Positions 51,069 to 62,142 of a DNA stretch of 64,000 bases are shown in pieces. Made by a program: the position numbers and the translations under genes. The stretch covers positions 147,449,371 through 147,513,370 of the forward strand of contig CM024757.1 in NCBI GenBank assembly GCA_014218235.1, written 5' to 3'. Position 1 is the first letter of the stretch. Each line of letters starts with the position of its first letter. The stretch is from Colocasia esculenta. Lineage: Eukaryota > Streptophyta > Magnoliopsida > Alismatales > Araceae. The notes below the pieces were generated by a model. It searched no databases and had not been told where the DNA came from. It was given only the letters and a program-made list of their open reading frames with translations.

Positions 51069-51218
51069 CGTTTACCTCGGAAGGAAGCAAGCGAAGATCG
51101 TCGGGCGACCTAGTACGGGTGGGCACAATCGTCGGATTGTCGGCAGGCGTCGGGACAGCAAGGATCGTAAGGCTCGCACGCGAAGTGAAGAAACGTCTGT
51201 TTCGCATCAAACCCTAGA

Positions 51219-51226
51219 TATTTATA
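51219..51226 (-). promoter_or_regulatory. TATA box for the antisense gene
   Basis: TATAAATA on the minus strand, about 150 bases upstream of the start codon at 51068. This is the spacing expected for a plant core promoter with a 5' leader of about 120 bases. Confidence 0.55.
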
Positions 51227-51563
51227 AGGCTTCGACGCCAATGCTATCGAACGACCCAGAAACCCTGCACATCCAGGATTCCGCCACGTGTCGGAAGCTC
51301 GACAGCCGGAAGGCGTTCACCCGAATCCACAGCGCGCGCCCCGAAACCGAGCGGCGTCATCATGGCGCAGGGTTTAGAGTAAAGTACCTGACAAACCGTC
51401 ACCGGCAGTACCATCATTATGACAAGACCATGGCTCTCATCATGACAGAGGCAGAGCACCCCCGATTCAAGCACGCGGAATACGAGGCGGCGGCGTACAC
51501 CCGTACGAATTCCTGTGGGCAATAAATGGCTTCTCTCCAAGCCGAGAACTCGTCTCGAAGAGA

Positions 51564-51577
51564 ACCTGGGGGGCTAG
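51564..51577 (+). promoter_or_regulatory. Polypurine tract of Tat element 1
   Basis: ACCTGGGGGGCTAG directly before the 3' LTR; primes plus-strand DNA synthesis in LTR retrotransposons. Confidence 0.6.
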
Positions 51578-51972
51578 TGATGCCGGTCGTTGTCAACCGA
51601 CGAGTCAGAGTTCAATAATCAGCCGAGCCGACGAACCGACAGTTAGGTTGTCGGACGTCGTCGTCGTGGGCAAACCAATCATTGCCGAGAACCATTTTAG
51701 CCTAGTACTACATCGGGGCGCGCCTGGCTGGCGCCAGGTCACACTTGCCCAAGGTACAGACGAGCCCCGTAAATCACGACTCCAGCTGGCCCGTATCCGC
51801 TTTAGGCAGGCGGCTGTCGAGGCGAGACTCCCCGTGCCCAGCTGGCGAGGGTTCCCTAAATAGGGCCCTTGCCTTGTGGCGGCTCGTCCACCTCATCCCT
51901 TTCCATCCTAAGGACCAAGCCTTATAAAAAGGCACGGGTGCCCACGAAAGAAAGGTACGCTATTCATAGCAA

Positions 51973-52011
<39 letters not shown>

Positions 52012-52172
52012 CATTACTCACTAACTTGATCGTCGGAGTGTCCGACCGTCGAGGAGTCTCGGTGGTCTTTGCAGGTCAGATTCTCTTCTCTGACGACAAC
52101 GCGGCGTGGCCAATCCTCGGGGCCACCCATCTCGGCTCCGGCCGACGATCCTTGCTGATTTTTCCAGCAACA
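51578..52172 (+). mobile_element. 3' LTR of Tat element 1 (595 bp)
   Basis: Starts TGATGCCGG after the purine tract and ends CCAGCAACA, where the copia reading frame resumes. It contains the TATA box TATAAAAA (51923-51930) and a (CT)n tract at about 51981-52008. The 5' LTR is not in the window. The bases after it (CTTGC) would be the target duplication. Confidence 0.7.
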
Positions 52173-54826
52173 CTTGCCATTGAGACTTAGTGTTCTCGTA
52201 GGTCCAAATAGGTCCATGTGCAACAGTTCATAAGCTTTAGAAGTACTCACCGGTGCTTTTGATTTGAAGGATTTTTGGGTTTGTTTTCCCTGTGCACATG
52301 CATCACAAAAATTTTCATTTTTATTGAATGGAATTTTAGGAAGTCCACTTACCAGTTTGAGCCTCATGATCTTGTGCAACACATTATAACTAGCATGACC
52401 AAGCCTACGATGCCACAATGTAAGCTCGTCCTGTTTGTTTGCTACAAGACACAAATCATTATTTTCTGGATCATCTAAGTCAACCATATAGATGTTATTT
52501 ATCCTTTTTCCAGAAAACTTCAGACTTCCTGTTTCCTTATCAAGAATTTGACATGAATTAGACTCAAAGACAATTTATGACCTTATCACACAATTGACTT
52601 ATGCTAAGCAATTGTGATGAAGGCCATCAACAAGCAACACATTGTCTATTGAGTTAGAGGCAAACTTACCGACCTTACCTGAGCCGATGATCTGGCCTTT
52701 GTTGTTACCTCCGAATATGACTTGACCTCCATCTTTTTCCACGAGCATACATAATTTTTCTTGTCGCCTGTCATGTGCCTCGAGCAGCCGCTATCCAAGT
52801 ACCATTTGTTTTGATTATGAGCTGCTAGGCATTCCTGCACATGTGGATTAGACAAGAGGTTTTGGTACCCAAATTACTTTGGGTGCCAAGGTATCATTCA
52901 TGCCAAACAGTAAATGCTTGGAATCCAAACTTGTTTGAATTTTTGATTGTGTGGATTGTTCCAGCATTGTTTTTCAATATGCCCAATCTTTTTACAGATT
53001 TTGCAGGAAGATGTTTCTTAACAATATGGGCTTGACATTCTTTGGAGCATGCATTGTCATTTTTCCTTCTATTGCTTTGTTAGTTTTTCTTTTAGGCTTG
53101 ATTTCCAGACCTGTCGACAGCTTTCTTTGGGGCTGTTGACAAATCTTGGAATTGTGCCAGCATTAGGCTTCTTTGCCTTTTTTTGGGGTGCTTACCCTTA
53201 ACTTGGTTTTGTTGTTCTTTGTGGGGGTATACGTACTTGTGCTTAGGCTTGATTCAACAAAAGACGTTATCAAATTTTCTCCAATTCTTTTGTTTTACTG
53301 GTGGTACCCAAAACCATGTTTTGGAAAAAACATTTGACCCCAAGATTGCATCAAGGTTTTGTTTACCTTAACAAACCTTGATAAGTCTTCAGATTTGCCC
53401 TTTAGATTTTCTTCAGTCTTTTCCAATTTTTCTTTCAGTTTATCATGCTCACCTTGAAGAGTTTCAAAGGAGTTCATTAAATCATCTTTTTCCTTTTGAA
53501 CTTCTTGGAGTTTAAGTTTCAGGCTATCCATCTCCTCATGGTAAGCTTCCTCATCAATCCTCATCATTTCAATGTCTTTAATTAATGATGCAACTTGTTC
53601 ATCATTTTGTGTGTTGTTAGTAAGAGAGTTAACTTTCTTTTTAAGTGTCTTGTTTTCAGATTTAAGTTCACAAAATTTTTCAAACAAAACAGTATAAGCC
53701 TCTTCCCATTCATCAACTGAATAGCTTTCAAAGGAAGAGTTTATCTCATTTGAGTCCTCACTTCTCGCCATGAGACAGTGGACTTCATCATCTCCGGAGG
53801 TAGCTTGACTGTTGTCATCCTCGTCTTCATCGCTCCAAGTGGCTAGCATTGCCTTGGCTTTCTTGAACGTGAACTTGTCCTTTTTCAGCTTCTTCTTGAG
53901 CTCGGGGCACTCTCCTCTCATGTGCCCTTGCTTCTTGCACTCGTAGCACACAATCTCAGATTTTTTGTTAGTATCAAATTTATTGGAAAATTCTTTCTTT
54001 TGGAATGGTTTAGAGTTACCTGTACCTCTCCTCTTGTATTTCAGGATTTTTTGAATTGCCTAGTGAGCATGGCCATTTCGTCATTTTCACTCTCACTAGA
54101 CGATTCAAACTCATCACTTTCCTGAATGACCTCCTTTTGGAAGCTGAGGAATTTTTCTGGAAGCCTTCAAGGCAAGTGGCTTCCTAGGATTTTCTTCAGT
54201 TTCCTTTCTTTCATGTGATTTTATAGGTCATCAATGAGCCAATGAGTTCACCAATTTCATTTTGAAAGGTCCTTGGAATCCTCAATGACAGTGGCTTGGT
54301 GTTCCATGAGGATGGAAGAGACCGAAGAATCTTTCTCACAAAATCACTTTATGAGTATTCCTTTTTCAGACCTTTCAAGCCATTAATGATCAACATGAAT
54401 CTCGCAAACATGTCAGAGATGGTTTCAATAGAGTCATTTAAACATTTCATATTCGGAAACCAACATACTTGCTTTAGTTTCCCTTACCTCGGACGTACCT
54501 TCATAAATTAGCTCGAGTTTGTCCCACATCTCTTTTGCTGATGTGCACGTGGAAACTCTCGAGTATTCATTGGGATGGACCGCGCACTGCATCATGTTGA
54601 GGGTGCTCCAGTTGAGTGTCCCCTTCACGATCTGGTCCTTGGTCCAGGTACTCTCGTCCTCAGGAAGGGAATATTCGCCTTTGTGGACTATTTTCCACAG
54701 CTCGTAGTTCTGTGCTCTCAGGAACACCTGCATACAATTTTTCCAGTAAGGGTAGTTAGTTCCATCAAAAAATGGTGGCCTGGTCACTGAGTGACCCTCA
54801 GCCATGAATCCCTTGCTAGATTCCAT
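52173..54826 (-). pseudogene. Sirevirus-like Ty1/copia gag-pol, 5' half
   Basis: On the minus strand gag starts MESSKGFMAEGHSVTRPPFF at 54826, with the UBN2-type FDGTNYPYWK. The zinc knuckle is CYECKKQGHMRGEC (near 53950), followed by a long acidic and coiled-coil stretch, as in Sireviruses. Protease is WYLDSGCSRHMTGD (near 52790) and the GAG-pre-integrase is LWHRRLGHAS (near 52410). It stops at LNGK (52173), where the gypsy LTR interrupts it. The integrase core, RT and RNase H should lie to the left but are not seen. Stops and frame changes abound at 53950-54430. Confidence 0.85.
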
Positions 54827-54883
54827 TAGATCGTGAATCCCCTGATTGTAAGATCAAATAAATAAGACAGTAAATCGGAGAAA

Positions 54884-54899
54884 CTCGGCTCTGATACCA
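54884..54899 (-). promoter_or_regulatory. Primer binding site (initiator Met tRNA)
   Basis: TGGTATCAGAGCCGAG on the minus strand, complementary to the 3' end of initiator tRNA-Met, the usual copia primer. It lies two bases from the LTR edge and 58 bases before the gag start. Confidence 0.88.
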
Positions 54900-54901
54900 A
54901 T

Positions 54902-56053
54902 TGAAAGGTTTGCGGAATTCTCAATATGGTAATCTAGAAGGGGGGTGAATAGATTACTGTCAATTAAAAGTTTAATACAACCCTTTTAATCACAACAAAG
55001 TCTTTCTAAATTGCAGTAGAATCAAACTAAGATTTAGATGTGTTGGTGATGTGTGGATTAAATAGTAGTCTATCTAGGGTGTGTAGATGCAACGTGCCTA
55101 TCAAACATCTAACGTGAAAACGTTCAAACCACGAGACACGATGATTTACGTGGTTCGGAGTACACAAATCGTGTATCCTACGTCCACGGCACACACACAC
55201 ACGCATAGAAAACTGCTTATGAGCGAGTTCGGTGACTACAACTCACACATACGTGTTTTCTGATGTGCACCCACGACCAGAACAACACACACGTGATTTC
55301 AAGCACAAGGGTCGCTTGAATCACCACAACACACACACGGATGGTGAAAGTATGAAACAGGAAGAGTTCAGAGTGAAAGAATGAATCTGATGTAGAATCT
55401 TATGGGAACGCCTGGAGGGAGTTCAAACTTCGACTTAAATGCTCAGATCGATGGAGAAGGTGAATCCTCGACGTTCTATTTTCAGAACTGCTGGATCGAA
55501 GGATCTCTCGATCTCTGAACACAGTCTGAAGCAGAGCAGCAACAACTTCTTTGGATCTTGGACTTGCTCTAGGGTTTTTGGTTGTGGTTGCTTCTGTACG
55601 AGATTTCTTCCAAATAGGTGTTAAAAATAGGTGTTTTCACATGGAGAGACGTGAGACTTGGAAACACCATCTTGGATAACTTGGAAGGTTTCCGTATTTG
55701 AAGATTCTCTGCATCTGTTGACAGTCCTTGACCATCTGTCGACATGCGACATCAAGTTTGCAACAAACAGAAATCTGGAACTTCGGTTCTGTGCAATCTG
55801 TCGATAGCCGATGGGCATCTGTCGACAGATAGCTGCAATTATGCAAAAGACAGATATCTGGAAGTTCAGGTATGTGGGATCTGTCGATAGTCGACTTGGC
55901 ATCTATCGACAGATGGATGTTTTCTGAGCTTTGTGTCTTCTGGCTGATCACACCTGTGCAATCTGTCGACAGGTACATTGGGGTCTGTCGACAGGTGACC
56001 TAGTTCCATGCTTTTGTGATTTTTTTCACTTGTTTTGTGAGAGCTTGACTTTA
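54902..56053 (-). mobile_element. 5' LTR of the Sirevirus-like element, part 1
   Basis: The LTR edge next to the PBS (reads ...CCGCAAACCTTTCA on the minus strand). The typical CACCCCCCTTCT word follows at about 54940. It is interrupted by the solo LTR at 56054 and resumes at 58961. The LTR without the insert is about 1.3 kb. Confidence 0.75.
55712..55998. repeat. Eight copies of the palindrome CTGTCGACAG in the LTR
   Basis: Perfect or one- to two-base variants (CTGTTGACAG, CTGTCGATAG, CTATCGACAG) recur at irregular spacing of about 20-75 bases, in the U3-like part of the LTR. Confidence 0.85.
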
Positions 56054-58960
56054 TGTCACGCCCCAACGCGGAATATCGGAGCGCGAAGGCAGTTGCAAGA
56101 AAAGGTATAGAGCAAGTACTAGACATCAAACCATTGCACATTGAATAATGCTAAAGTAAATCTTTCTCATTAATAACTTTTCTGGTCTAGTTACAACACT
56201 AATATCAGAGCCATTCTACAGGGCCCAATTACATTGCAATAAAAGAAAATAACTAACTAGAACTCTAAGATAACATAATGACTCAAGGGTACTCCTGGCT
56301 TCACTCTTGGTCATTCCCTTCCTCGTGAGTGTATGTGTCATCCTCGGTCTCACCTGAGAACACAACATCAAATAAGTAGGGTGAGCGATAACGCCCAGTA
56401 GGACTTAAATCTCAGGCTCAAGCAGGCTTTAAGTAATTAATGCATTTAATGGCAGAGTATCTAAAGATAGCAGGTACAAGAGAGTCAAAAATAGCAAGAG
56501 ATAGAACAATAGCACGAGAGCGAGTATAGTTTCCAAAAAGAGCACAAGTATCGAGTATAGCACGAATAGCAGATGGCCATAGCACAACTAGCACAAGTAT
56601 AACGATAGCACGATGAGTATAGCTGTTTGTCATTCTAGACAACGAGAGAGTATAGCACGTTTTGTGTTTTTGATTGTCATATAGATAGTCGAGATAGATA
56701 GCACTTGAGTGTAATGCCAAACACTCTGATCATTAACCCATGGGCACTAGCACTTTCGGGCGCACATCCCAGGACCAGATCGGGCCCTTTATATATTGCC
56801 AGGCATTGGTTATATTGTTATCTTTAGACAATCAGTCAATGGCCAGTATAGAGTACCAAGAAATAGATAAGAGCACTAGATGAATAGACAAGATAGTGGA
56901 GTGAACGTAAATAGGTGAGCGAGTAGAGTATAGATGAGAGCTAATGGACATTGCACGTAATACGTCGAGTAATCAGGCGATAGTAACAGTTGCACAACAC
57001 GCGCACTGGTGTTAGCAGTCCGGTGGAACTCACGACCCTACCACTGGCCTTGTTATGCACAGGTCCGAGGTCCGGCGTGATTTAAGACGAGAGTGAATCT
57101 CTAATAGCCGTTTGGATCATATAGATCCCTAAAGGGTATCGTAGGTATTAGGGTACAACCGGCTCGTCGACCATGTGGGAATCCATGATCAGAGGAGACT
57201 TATGGAGGCCTTGTGCAAGAGTTCACTAGTCCGGCGAAAGGAATATCCGACGGAGAGTTCACCACAAGCCAAGTAAAGTGTGTATATAAAACATGTGCTC
57301 GACGTTCTAGAGGAATTCTAGAACAGTGGAGCGTCGATATCGGTATATAAACAACGCAAGAAACGAATACAAGTCCTTTAAAATAGGGCAATTACTATAC
57401 TTTATTTCGGTAATTTACCAGATACATTATGAGATATTTTCTGCAAGATTTCAGCCATAAATGGATGGTTCAAGTGTGTGCAAGTGCAAGAGAAATCATA
57501 GATAGAAATAAGTCGTGAACATGTGTTTTAAATCATTCAATATAGCATCCTTTTTAAGTAGGGTTTTTACTGGGGGTATAACGGTAAGAAGGCGTAAGGA
57601 TTATTTAGAAAGTGACAAAAATATTTTTCATGGGTTTCAGGCAAAACTCTGAGAAGGCGACATAGGCCTGTATAGAAGGCGACAGGAGCAGAGCAGATCG
57701 CGACAGGGGGTTACACAGAAGGCGACAGAGCTGTCTTGCTCAGGCGGCCAGAACGCGACGGGTGTCCTGTCGCGTTGAGAACGCGACAAGAAGGAAGTCG
57801 CGACGGGCTTGAGAAGGCGACATGTCGGGCAGTCGCTTTCTCAGGTCCGTGGCCTGGGTCTGACAGAGTTCTGCTCTGTCTTGGATTGCGGTCCAGAAAC
57901 TTGCTTTTTGACATAGGGTAGTTCAGAAAATCATAACTAATGTATACATGATGAAAAATCATGAATCAGGGGCAAATGAAACTAGACATGCGAGAGTACT
58001 TCCAGTAAATAGGAATTCGAGAGAGAGCATGGGCACATGGTTTGAGGACGAACAAGAACAAGTAACATAGAACATGCTACAGGGAATAAGATCGATTAAT
58101 TCGAGTAACATGCTCAACGAAATTTAGGCCTTTTAGGGGCAAAAGATGCCTATCATGCATCAGTATCTTCCATAAAAATATGGAGGCATGAGATAGAGTA
58201 TGCAAGGAGATATGAATTAAGCATGAAGGTTCGGGGTCATAAGAGTTGCAGAACATGAAAAATCAAGAACTAAAGATATACTCAATGGAAAATTATGAAA
58301 CTTGAGGGTTTCGTCCTGATAGATGATACATCCTACAGAAAAAGTTTCATGGTTTATGCTTGTGAGAATGCCTACCTTGACTCGATTTATCTTCTAGGGC
58401 TAGAACTTGAAGAACGGGGTTGAGAGCTTGAAACCTTCTTCTTCCCACGAAATCTCCTCCTCCTTGGCCTCTCCTCCTGGTCCAGAAATCCTTTGGCACG
58501 AGCTTGGGTCGGCCATGAGGGTTTTAGGAGAGTATTTAAGCTTCTCCTCTTTCTATTTCCTAATAGGACTCTAACTCCTATTAAATTCCGAATTTCCTCT
58601 TTTCTAACCTCCTTCCAAGCTTTCCAATCCTATTTAGACTTGGAAGAGATCCAAATTCGTGCTAATCCATATGGGGTAGGTTTAAGAATCCAACTCCTAC
58701 TCAAACTTCCTATTTAATGCATTAAATACCTCTTTTCTATTTAGGTAATAATTTAGTTACGAATTTAGGGTATTTTCCTATTATTCTCTTTTATAAATTC
58801 TTATTTGGACCCAATAATTTCTAGAAGATCCATTAAGCAAAGCCCATTACTCTTTTCCATCTAATGGGTTTTATTTAATGCTCTGTTTAAATATCCATTT
58901 AGCCAGGTTTTAAATTCTTTATTTAAATTTTTATTTTTCGTAGAAATTCAGGTTGCTACA
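56054..58960 (-). mobile_element. Solo LTR (2907 bp) with 5-bp TSD CTTTA
   Basis: Starts TGTCACGCCCCAACG and ends CAGGTTGCTACA on the + strand, with CTTTA on both sides (56049-56053 and 58961-58965). Same family as 36111-38897, in the opposite orientation. Inside are GCGACAGG-type repeats (57650-57840) and many ATAGCAC words (56450-56660). No internal domain. Confidence 0.88.
57640..57840. repeat. GCGACA-rich cluster
   Basis: GAAGGCGACA, AACGCGACA and GTCGCGAC recur about a dozen times in 200 bases, partly palindromic. It lies inside the solo LTR, and a weaker version is in the LTR at 36111. Confidence 0.7.
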
Positions 58961-59121
58961 CTTTATGCATTTGTACCTTATTATAAAACATGTATTGTCA
59001 AGTATAATGAATACATAGAAACCAAGTATTGTATCAAGTTCTTTGTCATGTATCAAACCTCAATTAAACTTATTCATCATCAAAAACATGTTGTTAAAAA
59101 CATTAGAATGAAAACCCAACA
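58961..59121 (-). mobile_element. 5' LTR of the Sirevirus-like element, part 2
   Basis: Remainder of the LTR after the solo LTR. The outer edge reads TGTTGGGTTTTCATT on the minus strand. GTCTT (59122-59126) follows as the likely target duplication in Tat element 2. Confidence 0.65.
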
Positions 59122-59773
59122 GTCTTGATAACACGACAGCAACACATGAAACGTGGACGTCGTAATTCGCTTGACGAGGTCGCTTAGGCACTCGTCAGGA
59201 ACTGAGAGACGACGTCCAATGTTAATTGAAGGCGGGGTCGCTTTGGCACACGTAAGACGTGGACGTCGTAGTTCGCTGAACGGGGTCGCTTCGGTACTCT
59301 TCAAGAACTAAGAGACGACGTCCGACGTGAATTGAAGGCGGGGTCGCTTTGGCACACGTAAGAAGTGGACGTCGTAGTTCGCTGAACGGGGTCTCTTCGG
59401 CACTCTTCATGAACTGAGAGATGGTGTTCGACATGAATTGAAGGTGTGGTCGCTTCAGCACACGTAAGACGTGGACGTCGTAGTTCGCTGAACGAGGTTG
59501 CTTAGGCACTCTTCTGGAACTGAGGGACGACGTCCGACGTGAATTGAAGGCATGGTCGCTTCGGCACACGTAAGACTTAGACATCGTAGTTCGCTGAACG
59601 AGGTCGCTTAGGCACTCTTCAGGAACTGAGGGACGACATCCGATGTGAATTGAAGGCGTGGTCTCTTTGGCACACGTAAGACGTGGACGTCGTAGTTCGC
59701 TAAACGAGGTCGCTTAGGCACTCTTCAGGAACTGAGAGACGACGTCCGACGCTGAATGAAAGGAGGTCACTTT
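59122..59773 (+). repeat. Tat element 2: tandem array, exact 106-bp period
   Basis: ACGTGGACGTCGTAGTTCGC or close variants occur at 59151, 59257, 59363, 59469, 59575 and 59681, always 106 bp apart. Each unit contains GAGGTCGCTTAGGCACTC and GGCGTGGTCGCTTCGGCAC. The array resumes at 61716 after the insertion. Confidence 0.92.
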
Positions 59774-61715
59774 TGTTGCCCAGTTGACGAGCCCAGAGGG
59801 GGGGGGTGAATGGGTCTTTAAAATTTATTTAGCTAATACATGTACTTAAAACATGCATACAAAAATATTCTTCGATGAAGGTTAGTGAAGGTTAGTGTAA
59901 ACAACAAACACACAGAAAGTAATCACACAACGCAAGGAATTATCCTGGTTCGGACCTCCTCTCCTTAGGAGTTCTACGTTCAGTCCCTGAGCAACAACTC
60001 AGGATTTCACTATCTAGGGTACAGTCCCCCTATGGACTTTACAGCACCCAGCCACAGCTGGTCTTCCTTCACAACCGAAGGGAACTACACACCCTGGTAC
60101 AGTCCCACCAGGTCTTCCTTCACATTGAAGGGAATCAGGCACAGTAAACAATGAAAGAGAGATCAAGCCCCTAGATCAAGGTTTAATCAAGCCAAGATCT
60201 GAAGCTAACAGAACTGAGAGCACAAGATCTAAACAATGCACACACTCTCAGAACTTCACAGGCTCTCTTAGGATTTGAATCACAGTGCAGAGAGCAAAGA
60301 GCTATGAACTGATGGGAATGAGGCTAGGCTCTTTTCTGGAGAACTCACAGAGAGCTTGAACACAGTTTCTTGGAAGCGATGTCTCTGAAAAACTATCTTC
60401 TCTGGAGTTTCACTCTTGCTTATATATATCTTATTTGAAATTCGAACGTTGAGAAGTCCGTTGTCTCTACTCTTTGTTTACGTTAGACTGCTTGACATTG
60501 GAAGCTTCCAGTTAAGAGTCTTTTATCCATTTGTGTACGCAAAGAGATAAGATCTTCTGAAGTGTACTTTGGCTTTTACAAAGTCCAACGTTGTATGACA
60601 GAATGTCTTTAGGGATCTGCACACATTAAATGCTAGAACAGTAGATAGCTAAGCTGTCTCTTGTTGTCAGTCAATGTTGATGTGAATATTCACCAAAATA
60701 GTAATGCCATTTTGCTGTATTTAAAAGATGCATACAGAGGAGCACGATAATGGACGATATCGTCTGCATGCATGCAGAGATATGTTCAGTCTTCATTAAA
60801 TGCACATATGTCAGAAAGATATGTGCGAAGACTTTGACTATTCAACGCTGTTAATATCAAGTCGTTATAAACAAAAATTGATGCATTCATGACTTATGAA
60901 ATCGTTATGCACTAACTGCCAAATCGTTGTAACTTAGCATCAAATTGATATGTTTCTACAAAGGAATCGTTATGATCAAGATGATATAATCAAATCGTTA
61001 TGAGTTACAAGAAAATCGTTGTGATCAATAAAGAAATCGTTGTAGAATGCAAATCGTTGTGTTCATTAAGGAAATCGTTATAAACACTTAAGAAATCGTT
61101 AAGGCAAAGTAAATCGTTATGATTACTAAAGAAGTCGATGTGCGAAGCAAATCGTTATGACGACTTAAGAAATCGTTGCGATGAGAAAATCGTTATGACA
61201 ACTTAAGAAATCGTTGCGATGAGCAAATCGTTATGACAACTTAAGAAATCGTTGCGATGAGCAAATCGTTATGACAACTTAAGAAATCATTGCGATGAGC
61301 AAATCATTATGACAACTTAAGAAATCGTTGCGATGAGCAAATCATTATGACAACTTAAGAAATCGTTGCGATGAGCAAATCTTTACGATGACTAAAGGAA
61401 TCGTTACGAGAGCAAGTCGTTACGATGACTAAAGGAATCGTTACGAGAGCAAGTCGATACGATAACGATTTCTGTTTAAATCTAAACAAAGTTTGAGGCT
61501 ATGAGGAAATCGTTGTAGCATAAGGAAAGTCGATGTGGACTTCACTTAATATTGCTTCAGAGAGGTAATACTTACCAAATTTGCTTGATTTTCCTATAGT
61601 ATTTCCTGAGCTCAAGACTTATGGAATATGTGTTATTAATCTTTGACATGGTTTTGTTAATCACCAAAATAAATATATAATGAATTAAAATTACATGGGG
61701 ACAGGCTGATCATTA
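59774..61715 (-). mobile_element. Sirevirus-like solo LTR (1942 bp) with 5-bp TSD ACTTT
   Basis: Begins TGTTGCCCAGTTGACG with a GGGGGGGGGTGAATGGG word near the start, as in the LTR at 54902. It ends ...GATCATTA. ACTTT flanks both sides (59769-59773, 61716-61720), and removing it restores the host repeat GAGGTCACTTTGGCACTC. The right end is TA rather than CA, so the exact border may be mutated. Confidence 0.75.
60890..61480. repeat. Tandem array of AAATCGTTATGACAACTTAAG units (38 bp)
   Basis: The 38-bp unit (second half GAAATCGTTGCGATGAGC) is near perfect from 61149 to about 61390 (61149, 61187, 61225 and on). It is flanked by older single AAATCGTTRTG words on the left and GGAATCGTTACGAGAGC units on the right. 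Within the Sirevirus-like LTR. Confidence 0.88.
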
Positions 61716-62142
61716 ACTTTGGCACTCCAAGTTATCTAACGTGGTAGCCTCGGCACACGACACAGACGTCGTAGTTCGCTGGACGAGGTCGCTTAGGCAC
61801 TCGTCAGGAACTGAGGGACGACATCCGACATGAACTGAGATGTGGATGTCAGACAAGGTCGCTTAGGCACACGCATGAGGCATACTAATTAGTCCAGGGG
61901 CCATGATCTGGTTGGACGCAAACCATCGATGACGACGAGGTTGCTCCGGCGCTCATTAAGAAGAAACTCCAATATATCAGAAGGCTATGGAGTAGAAAAG
62001 GCACGGTAATAGAAACTGTTCGAAAGACAAGTTTTCAGATAGACCGACGACAAACGCATGCAGACAGACAAGGTTTGCAAAGTTCTATTGATAAGGAGAA
62101 GGGGTACAAAGTGCGGCAAGGCGCCAGGTACAAACAAGGAAT
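61716..62142 (+). repeat. Tat element 2: continuation of the 106-bp array and spacer
   Basis: Holds further copies of GACGTCGTAGTTCGCTGGACG and GAGGTCGCTTAGGCACTC (61765-61870), then featureless sequence up to the antisense frame. Confidence 0.8.

Noticed and set aside
59182..59584. Minus-strand frames of up to 120 codons
   Set aside because: They read through the 106-bp tandem array.
60890..61480. Regularly spaced direct repeats that resemble a CRISPR array
   Set aside because: The 38-bp units are contiguous with no unique spacers and lie in a plant LTR with a target duplication.
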